A stretch of 32,188 nucleotides of DNA. It comes from an uncultured Fibrobacter sp. (GTDB lineage Bacteria; Fibrobacterota; Fibrobacteria; Fibrobacterales; Fibrobacteraceae). Below the pieces are notes generated by a model that was not told the DNA's origin, ran no database searches, and saw only the letters and a list, made by a program, of their open reading frames with translations. The stretch lies in assembly GCA_946405515.1 (NCBI GenBank), contig CAMJHM010000020.1, positions 1 to 32,188 on the forward strand, read 5' to 3'. Position numbers and translations under genes: made by a program. Shown here one piece after another: positions 6,040 through 14,462 of the stretch (its first letter is position 1; every line of letters starts with the position of its first letter).

Positions 6040-8843
6040 GACCGACCAGGCTGATTATTTCTGCATTCGGGCCGTACGCGGAGCGTACCGTCATTGATTT
6101 GGATAAGCTCGGCAAGAGCGGGCTCTACCTGATTTCGGGCGATACGGGCGCCGGCAAGACGACGATTTTCGATGCGATTACGTATGCGTTGTTCGGGCGC
6201 GCGAGCGGCGACAACCGCGATGATGCGAAGTTGTTCCGCTGCACGAATGCGACTCCCGAGACAAAGACCGAAGTGGACTTGACGTTTGAATACGCGGGCA
6301 AGGAATACCGCGTGGTACGCAATCCCGAGTACATGCGCCCCAAGGCGCGCGGCGAAGGGCTCACGAAGGAAGCGGCCTCGGTCACTTTCTACTATCCCGA
6401 AGCGAGCGGCAGGCAGGGCCCCGCAAGCCGCCCGGTAAGTAAGGAAAAAGACGTTGCGGCCGCAGTGCAGGGAATTATCGGCATCGACCGCGACCAGTTT
6501 ACGCAAATCGCGATGATTGCGCAGGGCGACTTTATGAAGCTCCTGCTTTCGACAACGGACGAGCGCAAAAAGATTTTCCGCAAGATTTTCAAGACGGACA
6601 AGTTCAGCGCCTTGCAAGAAGAACTCAAGAGGCGCGCCTCGGAAATAGAAAGGCAATGTGGCGATAGCGAAAATGCGGCATGCACGATGGTGGCGCAGTT
6701 GCAGTGCGGTGAGGAATCGGCGCAAGCGCAGAATCTGGAACAGGCGAAGAACCTGGCCGCAGCAAGGCAGGTCGCCGACTGGCAGGGCGTTTGCAGCACT
6801 GCGGAATCTGTAATTGCAGAAGATGAAGAATCGCAAGTAAAAATGAAGGCGGAACTTTCTGGATTTGAAGGCCGCCTTGCTGCGATGGACAAGGAATTGG
6901 GACAGGCGCAGAATATCGAAAAGACTCGCAGTGCTCTCAAGAAAGCTACGGAAGATTTTGAAAAAATTTTGCCGACCCTGGCTCCGTTGAAAGAAGCGAA
7001 GGTTGCGGCCGAAGCCAAGCAGCCGGAACGCGACAGCTTGCAAGAACGCATCACGACGCTCAGGAATTCTTTACCGGAATACGACCAACTGGAATTGCGC
7101 CGGGCCGATATTGCGAAGAAGGAAAAAGATGCCAAGAACCTTGCCGTGGATTTGGAAAAAAATCGCAAGGCCGTAGAAACGCTCAAGGCGACGATTGCGA
7201 CGCTCGAGGAGGAATTAGCATCGCTGGGCGATGCGGGTTCCAAGAAGCAGGAACTGATTGCGCAGCTGGATAAGCTTAAGACAAGGCAAGATGACTTGCT
7301 GAAGGTAGGCAAGAGCGTCAAGGAATTGACCACAATACGCGATATTTTTGAAAAGGCGAAACAGGCCTACGTTACAGCCGACGCGGATTACCAAAAGAAG
7401 AACGCGGAATACGAGGCGATGAATCGGGCTTTCTTGAACGAACAGGCGGGAATCATTGCCGAGACCTTGGTAGAAAACGAACCTTGCCCGGTTTGTGGTT
7501 CTACGGATCATCCGCACAAGGCTTGTAAATCGGTGGAGGCGCCGAGTCAGGCCGAATTGGAGCAGTTCAAGGAATTGGCTTCCAAGGCGGAATCGGTACG
7601 CAGCACCAAGAGTGCAGAGGCTGCGCAAGCGAAGGGCGCCTACGATGAAAAGCAGGCTAGCGTCGATACGCTGGTGCATGAACTTTTTGGCGAGTGCAGT
7701 TTGGAAAATGCCCGCGAGCGCGGCAATACGGAATATGCTAAAAACCGCGACAAGATGGCATCGCTGACTTTAGCTGTATCCAAGGAAGAAGAGCGCGAAA
7801 AACGCAAAACATTCCTCGAGAAGAACATTCCGGAAAAGCGCCGCGAACTGGACGGTTTGCAGGCCACCGCGACAGAGTTTGAAAAACAGATTTCTGGCCT
7901 CAAGGCCGATGTGGAATCGGGCAAGGCCGCAGTAGAGGAACTTTCGAAGAAGCTTTCGTTTGCAAGCAAGGCCGATGCTGAAAAGCAGATTGCTGAAACG
8001 CAACAGCAACTCGATAGCTCCAAGCGCGAACTTGAAAGAGCGACAAACGCATTTACTGATTGCGAAAAGCAGGTAAACGAGTTGAATGCAAGCAAGGGCA
8101 CGCTGGCATCGCAGCTGGAGGGCGCTCCGGAATACGACTTGGCTGCATTACAGGCAAAGCGTGACGAGGCCGCTGCTGCCCGCAATGCGCTTGTGCAGCG
8201 GTTAAACACCGTTACGGCGCGTCAATCGCAGAACAAGAATTCGCTTTTGCAAATTCGCAAGACAGTGGATTCCTTGGGAGAACTTCTCCGCAAGCGCGGC
8301 TGGATGCGCAACCTTTCGGATACGGCGAACGGCATGCTTTCGGGCACGAGCAAGGTGATGCTCGAGACTTACGTGCAAGCGTCGTATTTTGACCGCATCG
8401 TGAGCCGCGCGAATACGCGCTTCCGCATTCTATCGAATGGGCAGTACGAACTGGTGCGCCGCATGGACGCTTCCAATAACAGGAGCCAGAGCGGGCTCGA
8501 CTTGAACGTGCTCGACCATGTGAGTGGCAGGCAGCGTGAGGTCAAGACGCTCAGTGGTGGCGAAAGTTTCTTGGCGTCGTTGTCGCTGGCGCTCGGCCTT
8601 GCCGACGAGGTGCAGAGTTCGGCGGGCGGCATCCAGCTCGACACGATGTTCGTAGACGAAGGTTTCGGCTCGCTCGACGACGAGAGTTTACGGCTTGCCA
8701 TCAACACGTTGCAGACGCTCGCGGGCGACAACCGCTTGGTGGGCATCATCAGCCACGTGAACGAACTCGAGCGCAAGATTGAAAAAATCGTCCGTGTGAA
8801 AAAGGACGACAACAAAATCAGTCGCGTGACGATTGAGGTATAA
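6036..8843 (+). CDS. sbcC: Exonuclease SbcC (Rad50-like ATPase subunit)
   Basis: SMC/Rad50-type ATPase of the SbcCD complex. Its 935 residues show an N-terminal ATPase lobe with Walker A GDTGAGKTTIFDAITYALFG (about 35-54), two long Lys/Glu/Ala-rich coiled-coil arms, a zinc-hook CPVC at 484-487 near the middle, the ABC signature LSGGESF (839-845) and Walker B LDTMFVDEGFGSLDD. The symmetric placement of the hook between the coils fits the family. It starts inside the sbcD stop codon. The hairpin six bases after the stop, in a convergent gap, probably ends transcription of both flanking operons. Confidence 0.96.
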   Translation: MRPTRLIISAFGPYAERTVIDLDKLGKSGLYLISGDTGAGKTTIFDAITYALFGRASGDNRDDAKLFRCTNATPETKTEVDLTFEYAGKEYRVVRNPEYMRPKARGEGLTKEAASVTFYYPEASGRQGPASRPVSKEKDVAAAVQGIIGIDRDQFTQIAMIAQGDFMKLLLSTTDERKKIFRKIFKTDKFSALQEELKRRASEIERQCGDSENAACTMVAQLQCGEESAQAQNLEQAKNLAAARQVADWQGVCSTAESVIAEDEESQVKMKAELSGFEGRLAAMDKELGQAQNIEKTRSALKKATEDFEKILPTLAPLKEAKVAAEAKQPERDSLQERITTLRNSLPEYDQLELRRADIAKKEKDAKNLAVDLEKNRKAVETLKATIATLEEELASLGDAGSKKQELIAQLDKLKTRQDDLLKVGKSVKELTTIRDIFEKAKQAYVTADADYQKKNAEYEAMNRAFLNEQAGIIAETLVENEPCPVCGSTDHPHKACKSVEAPSQAELEQFKELASKAESVRSTKSAEAAQAKGAYDEKQASVDTLVHELFGECSLENARERGNTEYAKNRDKMASLTLAVSKEEEREKRKTFLEKNIPEKRRELDGLQATATEFEKQISGLKADVESGKAAVEELSKKLSFASKADAEKQIAETQQQLDSSKRELERATNAFTDCEKQVNELNASKGTLASQLEGAPEYDLAALQAKRDEAAAARNALVQRLNTVTARQSQNKNSLLQIRKTVDSLGELLRKRGWMRNLSDTANGMLSGTSKVMLETYVQASYFDRIVSRANTRFRILSNGQYELVRRMDASNNRSQSGLDLNVLDHVSGRQREVKTLSGGESFLASLSLALGLADEVQSSAGGIQLDTMFVDEGFGSLDDESLRLAINTLQTLAGDNRLVGIISHVNELERKIEKIVRVKKDDNKISRVTIEV

Positions 8844-8848
8844 AAAAT

Positions 8849-8872
8849 GGCCCCTTGAAGGGGCCGTTCTTA
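8849..8872. terminator. Bidirectional terminator between convergent operons
   Basis: Perfect stem GGCCCC/GGGGCC with loop TTGAA. On the minus strand the stem is followed by six Ts (8842-8847), a strong terminator for the transglutaminase operon; on the plus strand it is followed by a weaker T-rich run for sbcDC. Confidence 0.8.
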
Positions 8873-8885
8873 TAGTGTGCCGTTT

Positions 8886-10283
8886 TTACGGAATGTCGTT
8901 GGGCATGATGCCAAATTCGCGGATACTGGGCAGCATGATTATTTCTGCATCTCCAGATTCCAAAGCTTCTTGCGTCACTTCTTCATTGAATTCTTCGTGC
9001 CCTTTGTCGTTTGCATCTTCGAAGGTGGCATCCTTGTTACTGAGGAATGTCGTTTCGATCAGGTCGACGGTACTTGAACCCTTTTCGACAGTCCATCCAA
9101 TGAACATGTGGTTCGGGATGGTAATGATGGCGACTTCGAAACCAATGGCTTCGAGGACCGATGCGAACAAGAAGGAAAATTCGTTACACACAGCCTGCTT
9201 TGACCTCAGGATTTCTATAGGGTAGTTGATTTTCTGCCCGTTGCTCCCGATACCATCGTTTTCGACGTACTTGATATTGCGCTTCTGCAGAACTTCGAAT
9301 ACTGCTTTGGCTACACGTGCGGCACTTTCTGTGACTGTAGAGTCATCGCTGTATTTCTGGTAAGCTTTGAGGCTTTCACTGGGGAGCTTTTTGCTGACTT
9401 CGGCCAAGATGGTGGAGATGGAATCCATGTTCGGCGTAATCCAGACACCGACCCACCAGTTCCTGTTTACGACGCCGGCGAGCTCTGCGCCATTGACCTG
9501 TACAGGGTGGATTGTCGTGGGTTTGGATGTCGAGTAGAAGAGAATCTCTCGGTCGTTTTCAAGGGCATAGGCGCGGATTTGGTATTGTTCCTGCTTCGGT
9601 GCCGAGAGGTCGAGCAGATAGTCCATATCGAATTTCAGCGATGACCCGATGATTATGGATGTATCGGGATTTACGAATTCCGTTGTCGTGCTCGTATCCG
9701 TGACACCTTCTATCCATACTTTGAGGGCAATCTTTTTCCAGCGGCAAGGAACTTTGCTCTTGCTCTCGCAAGTGTTGCGGACGGTTATGGAAACAGGCAT
9801 CGGAGCCTTTTGTTTGTTTTTGTCCTTGAAGTCCTTGTACATGAGCGGATACTGGTTTGCAAAAGCTCCGTAGATGTCGTCTTTGCTCGACCATACAGAA
9901 GCGTCCAGCGTCCGGATGACATTCTGCGTGTAGATGTCGTTGTAGATGCTGTCGTAAAGTTGCTTGTAGAGCGTGTCGTAGTCGGCCTCTTTGAGGCTAT
10001 CGAGTAACGCTTCGCGAATGGAGTCCATCCACTTCTCGGAGTAAGTGTTATCGAAGAGAATCTTGTAAACGGTATCCACGTAGGGTTCCGCATAGAGGCT
10101 GTCCCAGAGAGTTCCCGTGACTTCTTCGCGGATTGCTGTGGCAAGAGAATCGACATCGACCTCTTCGGCGTCTTTACCTGCGATACCGTCTTTACCATCT
10201 TCGCCGGAACAAGCGGTAAAGGCAATCGTGAAAGCCGTGAACGCTGTAATTGCAAAAAATGAAAGTCTAGAATGTGTGTTCAT
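8886..10283 (-). CDS. Lipoprotein with transglutaminase-like cysteine-protease fold domain
   Basis: 465 residues. The start is the ATG at 10283, preceded by AAGAAGG; the frame continues upstream but without a signal peptide there. A lipoprotein signal ends at C25 (FTAC), followed directly by a stub of four Gly-X-Y triplets (GEDGKDGIAGKD), then a region rich in Tyr/Leu/Asp repeats (DTLY, DSIY, NDIY), a beta-sandwich-like middle, and a C-terminal transglutaminase-like domain. A catalytic triad is plausible: C366 in QAVCNEF, H392 in IPNHMF, D407 in VDLIET. Such domains cleave or cross-link peptides; the substrate here is unknown. It is third in a minus-strand operon after the glycosyltransferase (34 bases apart), so a cell-envelope role is likely. 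Confidence 0.78.
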   Translation of the reverse strand: MNTHSRLSFFAITAFTAFTIAFTACSGEDGKDGIAGKDAEEVDVDSLATAIREEVTGTLWDSLYAEPYVDTVYKILFDNTYSEKWMDSIREALLDSLKEADYDTLYKQLYDSIYNDIYTQNVIRTLDASVWSSKDDIYGAFANQYPLMYKDFKDKNKQKAPMPVSITVRNTCESKSKVPCRWKKIALKVWIEGVTDTSTTTEFVNPDTSIIIGSSLKFDMDYLLDLSAPKQEQYQIRAYALENDREILFYSTSKPTTIHPVQVNGAELAGVVNRNWWVGVWITPNMDSISTILAEVSKKLPSESLKAYQKYSDDSTVTESAARVAKAVFEVLQKRNIKYVENDGIGSNGQKINYPIEILRSKQAVCNEFSFLFASVLEAIGFEVAIITIPNHMFIGWTVEKGSSTVDLIETTFLSNKDATFEDANDKGHEEFNEEVTQEALESGDAEIIMLPSIREFGIMPNDIP

Positions 10284-10317
10284 AGGTTTCCCTTCTTGTT
10301 TTCGCTTCTGGGTATGT

Positions 10318-11529
10318 TCAGCGTGTTTTGCGTTTGTTGACAAGTCTTGTGTAGGTTTCCACCTGCCGCTGGATGATGCCGTCCCATGTGAAGCAATCGG
10401 CGATGCGCTTGCGGGCACCTGCGAGCAGGCTTTCGAGGAGCGAGCGGTCGCTGGCGATGCGCTTGAAGGCGTTTGCCAAGGCTTCGGGGTCTTTTTCGGG
10501 GACAAGGATTCCCGACTCGCCGTCTACGACGACATCCGGGATGCCACCCACATTGCTTGCGACAATCGGGAGGCCAAGTTCCATCGCTTCGATGAGCACG
10601 ACGCCCAGGCCTTCGGTGTCGCCCTTGTGGTCGACGATGGCGGGCAGCACGAATACGTTTGCAGTGCGGTATTCATTGGCTAGGTCTTCGGGCGAGAGTT
10701 TGCCGGTGAAGATGACGTGCGGGTACTTTGCGGCCTGCTGTTTGAGTTTCTCGGTGAGGTCGCCCACGCCGACGATGCGGATTTCGAACTTGTCGGCAGG
10801 CAGGAATTTCGCGGAGTCGATGAGGTAGCAGATGCCCTTGCGCTCGATGTGCCGCCCAACGAACAGGATCTTGAACTTCCCATTCACCGGATGCGGAACA
10901 AGCCCCGAGCCATCTCTCTCGTCTCTCGTCTCTCGTCTCTCGTCTAAAGTCGTTCCGTACGGGCTCCATTCTACGTCTACGTTCCGGATGGCCTTGATCT
11001 TGCCGGCGGTGAAGCTCGAGTTTGCGAACACAGCCTGCGCTTGTCCGATGGCGAACTTGAGTAGCGGTTTGACCCATTTCTTTTTGCGGATGAGCAAAAG
11101 TTCTGCCCCGTGGAAATTCAGCACCAGCGGGATGCGGAGGAGCTTTGCAGCGCCGAGCGCGATGTAGGCATGCGGGAACGGCCAGTGCGCGTGGATGATG
11201 TCGGGCTTCCACTGGCGGCATATCTTGAGGCACTTGAAGAACCCGTTGATGATGTAGGGGATGGCAAGGAGCTGTAGCCAGGGCTTGCTCGCCATTTTGG
11301 AGGGGGCGCCTTCTTCGTGCGTGAGGATTTCCCAGTTGGCGGGCGCGTAGCGGAAACGGTTTACGCGCGTTCCGTCGATTTCGTGGCTTTTAAGCCCCTT
11401 GTAAGAGGGTGCGAGTACCTGGATTTCAATGCCCGCCTTTTTGAGGTGCGCAATGGATGTCCGGAGCCAGGGGACTTCGGCGTCTTCGTGGAATCGGGGA
11501 TAGACGGAGCCGATGACAAGAACTTTCAT
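10318..11529 (-). CDS. Family 4 glycosyltransferase (GT-B fold)
   Basis: Predicted retaining glycosyltransferase transferring sugar from a nucleotide donor, cytoplasmic or membrane-associated, likely in surface polysaccharide or glycolipid synthesis. Its 403 residues show an N-terminal domain with MKVLVIGSVYPRFHEDAEVPW and IIHAHWPFPHAYIALGAAK, and a C-terminal domain with ILFVGRHIERKG and the donor-binding EGLGVVLIEAMELGLPIVAS (EX7E). Between the two lobes, starting at residue 196, lies the charged insert DERRETRDER, encoded by four perfect heptamers of the dispersed GACGAGA repeat. Its start overlaps the stop of the upstream 153-aa gene by four bases (ATGA), so the two are coupled. Acceptor and sugar cannot be told from sequence. 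Confidence 0.9.
   Translation of the reverse strand: MKVLVIGSVYPRFHEDAEVPWLRTSIAHLKKAGIEIQVLAPSYKGLKSHEIDGTRVNRFRYAPANWEILTHEEGAPSKMASKPWLQLLAIPYIINGFFKCLKICRQWKPDIIHAHWPFPHAYIALGAAKLLRIPLVLNFHGAELLLIRKKKWVKPLLKFAIGQAQAVFANSSFTAGKIKAIRNVDVEWSPYGTTLDERRETRDERDGSGLVPHPVNGKFKILFVGRHIERKGICYLIDSAKFLPADKFEIRIVGVGDLTEKLKQQAAKYPHVIFTGKLSPEDLANEYRTANVFVLPAIVDHKGDTEGLGVVLIEAMELGLPIVASNVGGIPDVVVDGESGILVPEKDPEALANAFKRIASDRSLLESLLAGARKRIADCFTWDGIIQRQVETYTRLVNKRKTR
10917..10944 (-). repeat. Four perfect GACGAGA heptamers inside the GT4 gene
   Basis: Four exact tandem copies of GACGAGA on the minus strand (28 bases), in the linker between the two Rossmann lobes of the glycosyltransferase. Translated they give DERRETR and its continuation, the same peptide as in the parB copy. 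The array may be length-variable; a gain or loss of one unit would shift the frame. Confidence 0.9.
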
Positions 11530-11987
11530 GCCTGTGCCGTTGACGCCTTTTGTTGCATATCTTGGATGCAGGCGGGATAGACGATGGGAGTCACGAGGGT
11601 AGAGAGGATGTTCGATATGTGCGGGAAGTCGTTGATGTTCGCCGTTTGCTCAATACGGCCCTTGACGCGCATCCAGCCTTCTATCTTGGAGTCAAGAAGT
11701 AGCATGCCTAATCCGGCCTCGTTTTCGATAAATCCGATGATGTCGCAGCCTCTGTTGTTCTTGGCTAACGCTTCTAGGAAGATTTCCCAGAATTTGCTGT
11801 TGTCTTCGTCGTTGCCGAGTTTTTGGGCAATCTGTTCAAAGTTGAACTCAAGGTACACGAACGAGGTCTTGTCCTCGTCGCTGCGTATAATTTCCTCTTG
11901 GCAGCGCCGTTCAAATAATTCCTTCGTGTATATGGAAATATTGAACCGGTGTTTTCCAATCAAATTGAAGAGCTGTTCCTTCATCAT
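11526..11987 (-). CDS. Small protein of unknown function, possibly degenerate GGDEF-like
   Basis: 153 residues with no signal peptide or membrane segment. The pattern LFERRC-EEI-RS followed by a beta strand (FVYLEFNFEQI), a helix (FWEIFLEALAKN) and two further strands (DIIGFIENEAGLGMLLLDS) resembles the layout of nucleotidyl-cyclase/GGDEF folds, but the GG[DE]EF signature and metal-binding aspartates are absent, so it would not make cyclic di-GMP. The resemblance is by eye and weak. It is the first gene of the operon and overlaps the GT4 start by four bases, suggesting a regulatory or partner role for the glycosyltransferase. No clear Shine-Dalgarno is seen. Its start lies 28 bases from the divergent DUF4954 gene. 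Confidence 0.7.
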   Translation of the reverse strand: MMKEQLFNLIGKHRFNISIYTKELFERRCQEEIIRSDEDKTSFVYLEFNFEQIAQKLGNDEDNSKFWEIFLEALAKNNRGCDIIGFIENEAGLGMLLLDSKIEGWMRVKGRIEQTANINDFPHISNILSTLVTPIVYPACIQDMQQKASTAQA

Positions 11988-12015
11988 CGATTGGAATTTA
12001 GTCTATTTTTTGGTC

Positions 12016-13896
12016 ATGCAGAGATTGATCAAGTTAAAAAAAGTGCTTAAGAACAGCGTTTTGGCATCGGCAGTGGAGGGATTCAAGTCCTTGAAGGTGT
12101 CTACGGGCAAGTACCGTCCGCTTTCGCCCGCCGAAATAGAGGTTCTCGAGAAAAACGGCAACAGGTGCGACGACTGGTCGAAGATCATGGTGGAGCCGGC
12201 TTTTGTTCCGGAACGCATCTACCGCTCCGTGTTCATGGGCGATGTTTACCTGCCCGCCTTTTTCGGCACGCTTCTTTTGCCCGGCGACGTCTCGTTCCAG
12301 ACCGGCATATACGACAGCCTCGTGCATAACTGCATTATCGAGAATGCGCTCGTGTACAGGGTCGCCATGCTCAGCAACGCGATTGTACGGCGCGGCGCCG
12401 TGGTCCAGAACGTTGGGTCGTTTGTGGGCACCGGCAAGATCAATTACATGATGGGTACTGGCATCACTGTGGGTAACGAGATGGGTGGCCGCATGGTGTA
12501 TGTCATCCCAGAGATTACCACAGACCTGGTGGATGTGCAACTTTTCCACAAGGCCGATGCAGCGACGGAGGCTGCATTCAAGGAACAGCTCATGGCACAC
12601 CGGGACGAGTGCGATATGCCCTATTCCATCGTAGGCAAGGGCGCCGTCGTGAGCAATACGAACATCGTGCGCAACAGCTGGATAGGCGAACATGCCCGTG
12701 TCGAAGGTGCTGCAAAAATCAGGAACTCCATCATCATGAGTTCGCTGGAGCATTCCACGCACGTTTACGATTCTGTGATTCTTGAAAATTCCAACTTGCA
12801 GATGGGCGTGAGCGTACATACAGGCGCCGAGGTACAGAGGTCGGTGCTCATGGAACGCTGCAAGGTGGGGAGCAAGGCCATTGTGAAGTCTTCTATCGTG
12901 GCGCCATGCTGCCATATCGAAGAGGCCGAGGTGAACTGCTCCTATGTGGGGCCTATGACGCAGATGCACCACCATTCGCTTTTGATTGCGGCGCTGTGGC
13001 CGGAAGGCTGCGGTAACTTGGGCTACGGTGCGAACGTCGGCAGCAACCACACCGGCCGCATGCCTGACCAAGAAATCATGCCTGGGCAAGGAATGTTCTT
13101 TGGGCTTGGTGTGAACATCAAGTTCCCCGCCAACTACCGCGAGTCGCCGTTTACGTTGGTCGCAAGCGGTGTGACGACATTGCCGCAGCGGCTCAAGTTC
13201 CCCTTCTCGCTCATCCGTTCCGGCGACCCGCAGTTGATGGGTGTGCCCGCGCGCCTAAACGAAATTATCCCCGGCTGGAACTACGCGAAGAATGCGTACG
13301 CCATGGATAGGAACGCCTACAAGTATGCCCAGCGGGGCAAGGGTGCTGTTGCGCCGGTGTTCTACAACATGTTCAGCGCCGAGACCGCCCGCTGCGTTTT
13401 CGATGCATACAACCGGTTGCAAGGGGTTGCCGTGCGGGACCTCTACACTCGGCGGGAAATCGACGGACTCGGTGAAAACTTCATGCGCGAAAGCGTGCGC
13501 CAGGATGCCCTGCGCGCCTATGCGGAATACTTGGAACGCTATGCGCTCGACATGCTGATATCCCTCGTCGAAAACGACGGCTCGCTTGCCGCACAGGCGC
13601 CGCGTGAACTCCGCCGCCTGGTTGCGGGCGATGTGAACAAGGACATCGTGCGCATCGTGCCGCTACCCGAAACATTCGAAGAAGTAGTCAAGCGTTTCCG
13701 CACGCTCGAAAAGGAGTGGTTCGATCGCGTCGGTCACGGGCTCGACCGCGACAGCGCACGTGGCCGCGAGATATTTGACGACTACGATTCCGCGCACCCA
13801 GTCGATGCCGCCTTCGTGGAATGGGAAAAGACACGCTTTGAAGAATCCATCCGCCGCCTGAATGCCGTGGCCAAACTCGCGAAGCCGGAAGGGTAG
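12016..13896 (+). CDS. DUF4954-family left-handed beta-helix (hexapeptide-repeat) protein
   Basis: 626 residues. Soon after the start comes KYRPLSPAEIEVLEKNGNRC, like the start of DUF4954 proteins, then long runs of hexapeptide-type turns (for example NCIIENALVYRVAMLSNAIV, ARVEGAAKIRNSIIMSSLEH), then a segment with MHHHSLLIAALWPEG and SNHTGRMPDQ, and a mostly helical C-terminal third. The fold recalls nucleotide-sugar acetyltransferases and pyrophosphorylases, but the function of the family is not known to me. The frame is open upstream to 11584, but that part is antisense to the 153-aa gene, so I chose the ATG at 12016; no Shine-Dalgarno supports it. The M48-like gene follows after 7 bases. 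Confidence 0.72.
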   Translation: MQRLIKLKKVLKNSVLASAVEGFKSLKVSTGKYRPLSPAEIEVLEKNGNRCDDWSKIMVEPAFVPERIYRSVFMGDVYLPAFFGTLLLPGDVSFQTGIYDSLVHNCIIENALVYRVAMLSNAIVRRGAVVQNVGSFVGTGKINYMMGTGITVGNEMGGRMVYVIPEITTDLVDVQLFHKADAATEAAFKEQLMAHRDECDMPYSIVGKGAVVSNTNIVRNSWIGEHARVEGAAKIRNSIIMSSLEHSTHVYDSVILENSNLQMGVSVHTGAEVQRSVLMERCKVGSKAIVKSSIVAPCCHIEEAEVNCSYVGPMTQMHHHSLLIAALWPEGCGNLGYGANVGSNHTGRMPDQEIMPGQGMFFGLGVNIKFPANYRESPFTLVASGVTTLPQRLKFPFSLIRSGDPQLMGVPARLNEIIPGWNYAKNAYAMDRNAYKYAQRGKGAVAPVFYNMFSAETARCVFDAYNRLQGVAVRDLYTRREIDGLGENFMRESVRQDALRAYAEYLERYALDMLISLVENDGSLAAQAPRELRRLVAGDVNKDIVRIVPLPETFEEVVKRFRTLEKEWFDRVGHGLDRDSARGREIFDDYDSAHPVDAAFVEWEKTRFEESIRRLNAVAKLAKPEG

Positions 13897-13903
13897 CTCT
13901 CCG

Positions 13904-14461
13904 GTGGAACAGATATTGCTCTACATATTGCTCGGTGTCGAAGTCGTGCTGCGTGTACTGCTCGAAGTGCGCGAACGTAGGCTGACCCAGGTGCGTGGCG
14001 GCGTGTTCGCAGTGCTCCGCCTGGTGCCGCTTTTGAATGACATCGTGCCCCTGCCCGAATCGCGCAAGGCGCCTGCCGCCTCAGCCTTTGTCGAGAAGCA
14101 CGAAGAAGGCCACAAGAGCCTGCACCACGGCATCCTGCGGAGCGTCACCAAGATTATCTTCTTGATTGTCGCTGTATGGTTTTTGGCCGCGATGCTCTCG
14201 AGGTTCGGTCTCACCATTTACGAATCCGTGCTGTGGCTGCACTTGGCCGCCATACCCCTCCGGATGATATTTCATCTGTACTGCTGGAACCAGGAATACG
14301 AAGCCGATGCTTACGCAATGAAGCAGCTCGGCAAGGCTAAAACTAAGGAAGCTATGCGCGACCTTGTTGCGAGCGAAATCCCGTACACGAAGCTCTTTGC
14401 CGTCGTGTACCGCGAACACCCGACTGCAACGCTCCGTCGCAATCGGCTTTTTAGCAAGTAG
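13904..14461 (+). CDS. Small membrane M48-like zinc protease
   Basis: 185 residues from the GTG at 13904, which has GGAAGGG about 10 bases upstream; the ATG at 13862 lies inside the preceding gene and adds a non-conserved tail. The zinc-protease motif HEEGH is at 66-70, and QEYEADAYA supplies the likely third ligand E131, followed by HPTATLRRNRL, as in the M48 (HtpX/Ste24) family. A strongly hydrophobic stretch at the N-terminus and one or two between the motifs predict an inner-membrane protein. It is shorter than HtpX and lacks much of the usual N-terminal part. It probably forms an operon with the DUF4954 gene. It ends one base from a convergent gene. Confidence 0.8.
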   Translation: MEQILLYILLGVEVVLRVLLEVRERRLTQVRGGVFAVLRLVPLLNDIVPLPESRKAPAASAFVEKHEEGHKSLHHGILRSVTKIIFLIVAVWFLAAMLSRFGLTIYESVLWLHLAAIPLRMIFHLYCWNQEYEADAYAMKQLGKAKTKEAMRDLVASEIPYTKLFAVVYREHPTATLRRNRLFSK

Positions 14462-14462
14462 G

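Noticed and set aside
5859..7043. 394-codon open frame on the minus strand across sbcD and sbcC
   Set aside because: Shadow frame; it crosses the junction of two well-supported genes and has no motif.
10284..10505. N-terminal extension of the transglutaminase-like lipoprotein
   Set aside because: The frame is open but overlaps the glycosyltransferase gene antisense of frame; the signal peptide and AAGAAGG point to the ATG at 10283.
11584..12015. Longer N-terminus of the DUF4954 protein
   Set aside because: This part is antisense to the 153-aa gene, lacks family similarity and adds a Ser-rich random-looking sequence.
12034..13089. 351-codon open frame on the minus strand opposite the DUF4954 gene
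   Set aside because: His/Arg-rich shadow of the beta-helix repeats; no ribosome binding site or motif.
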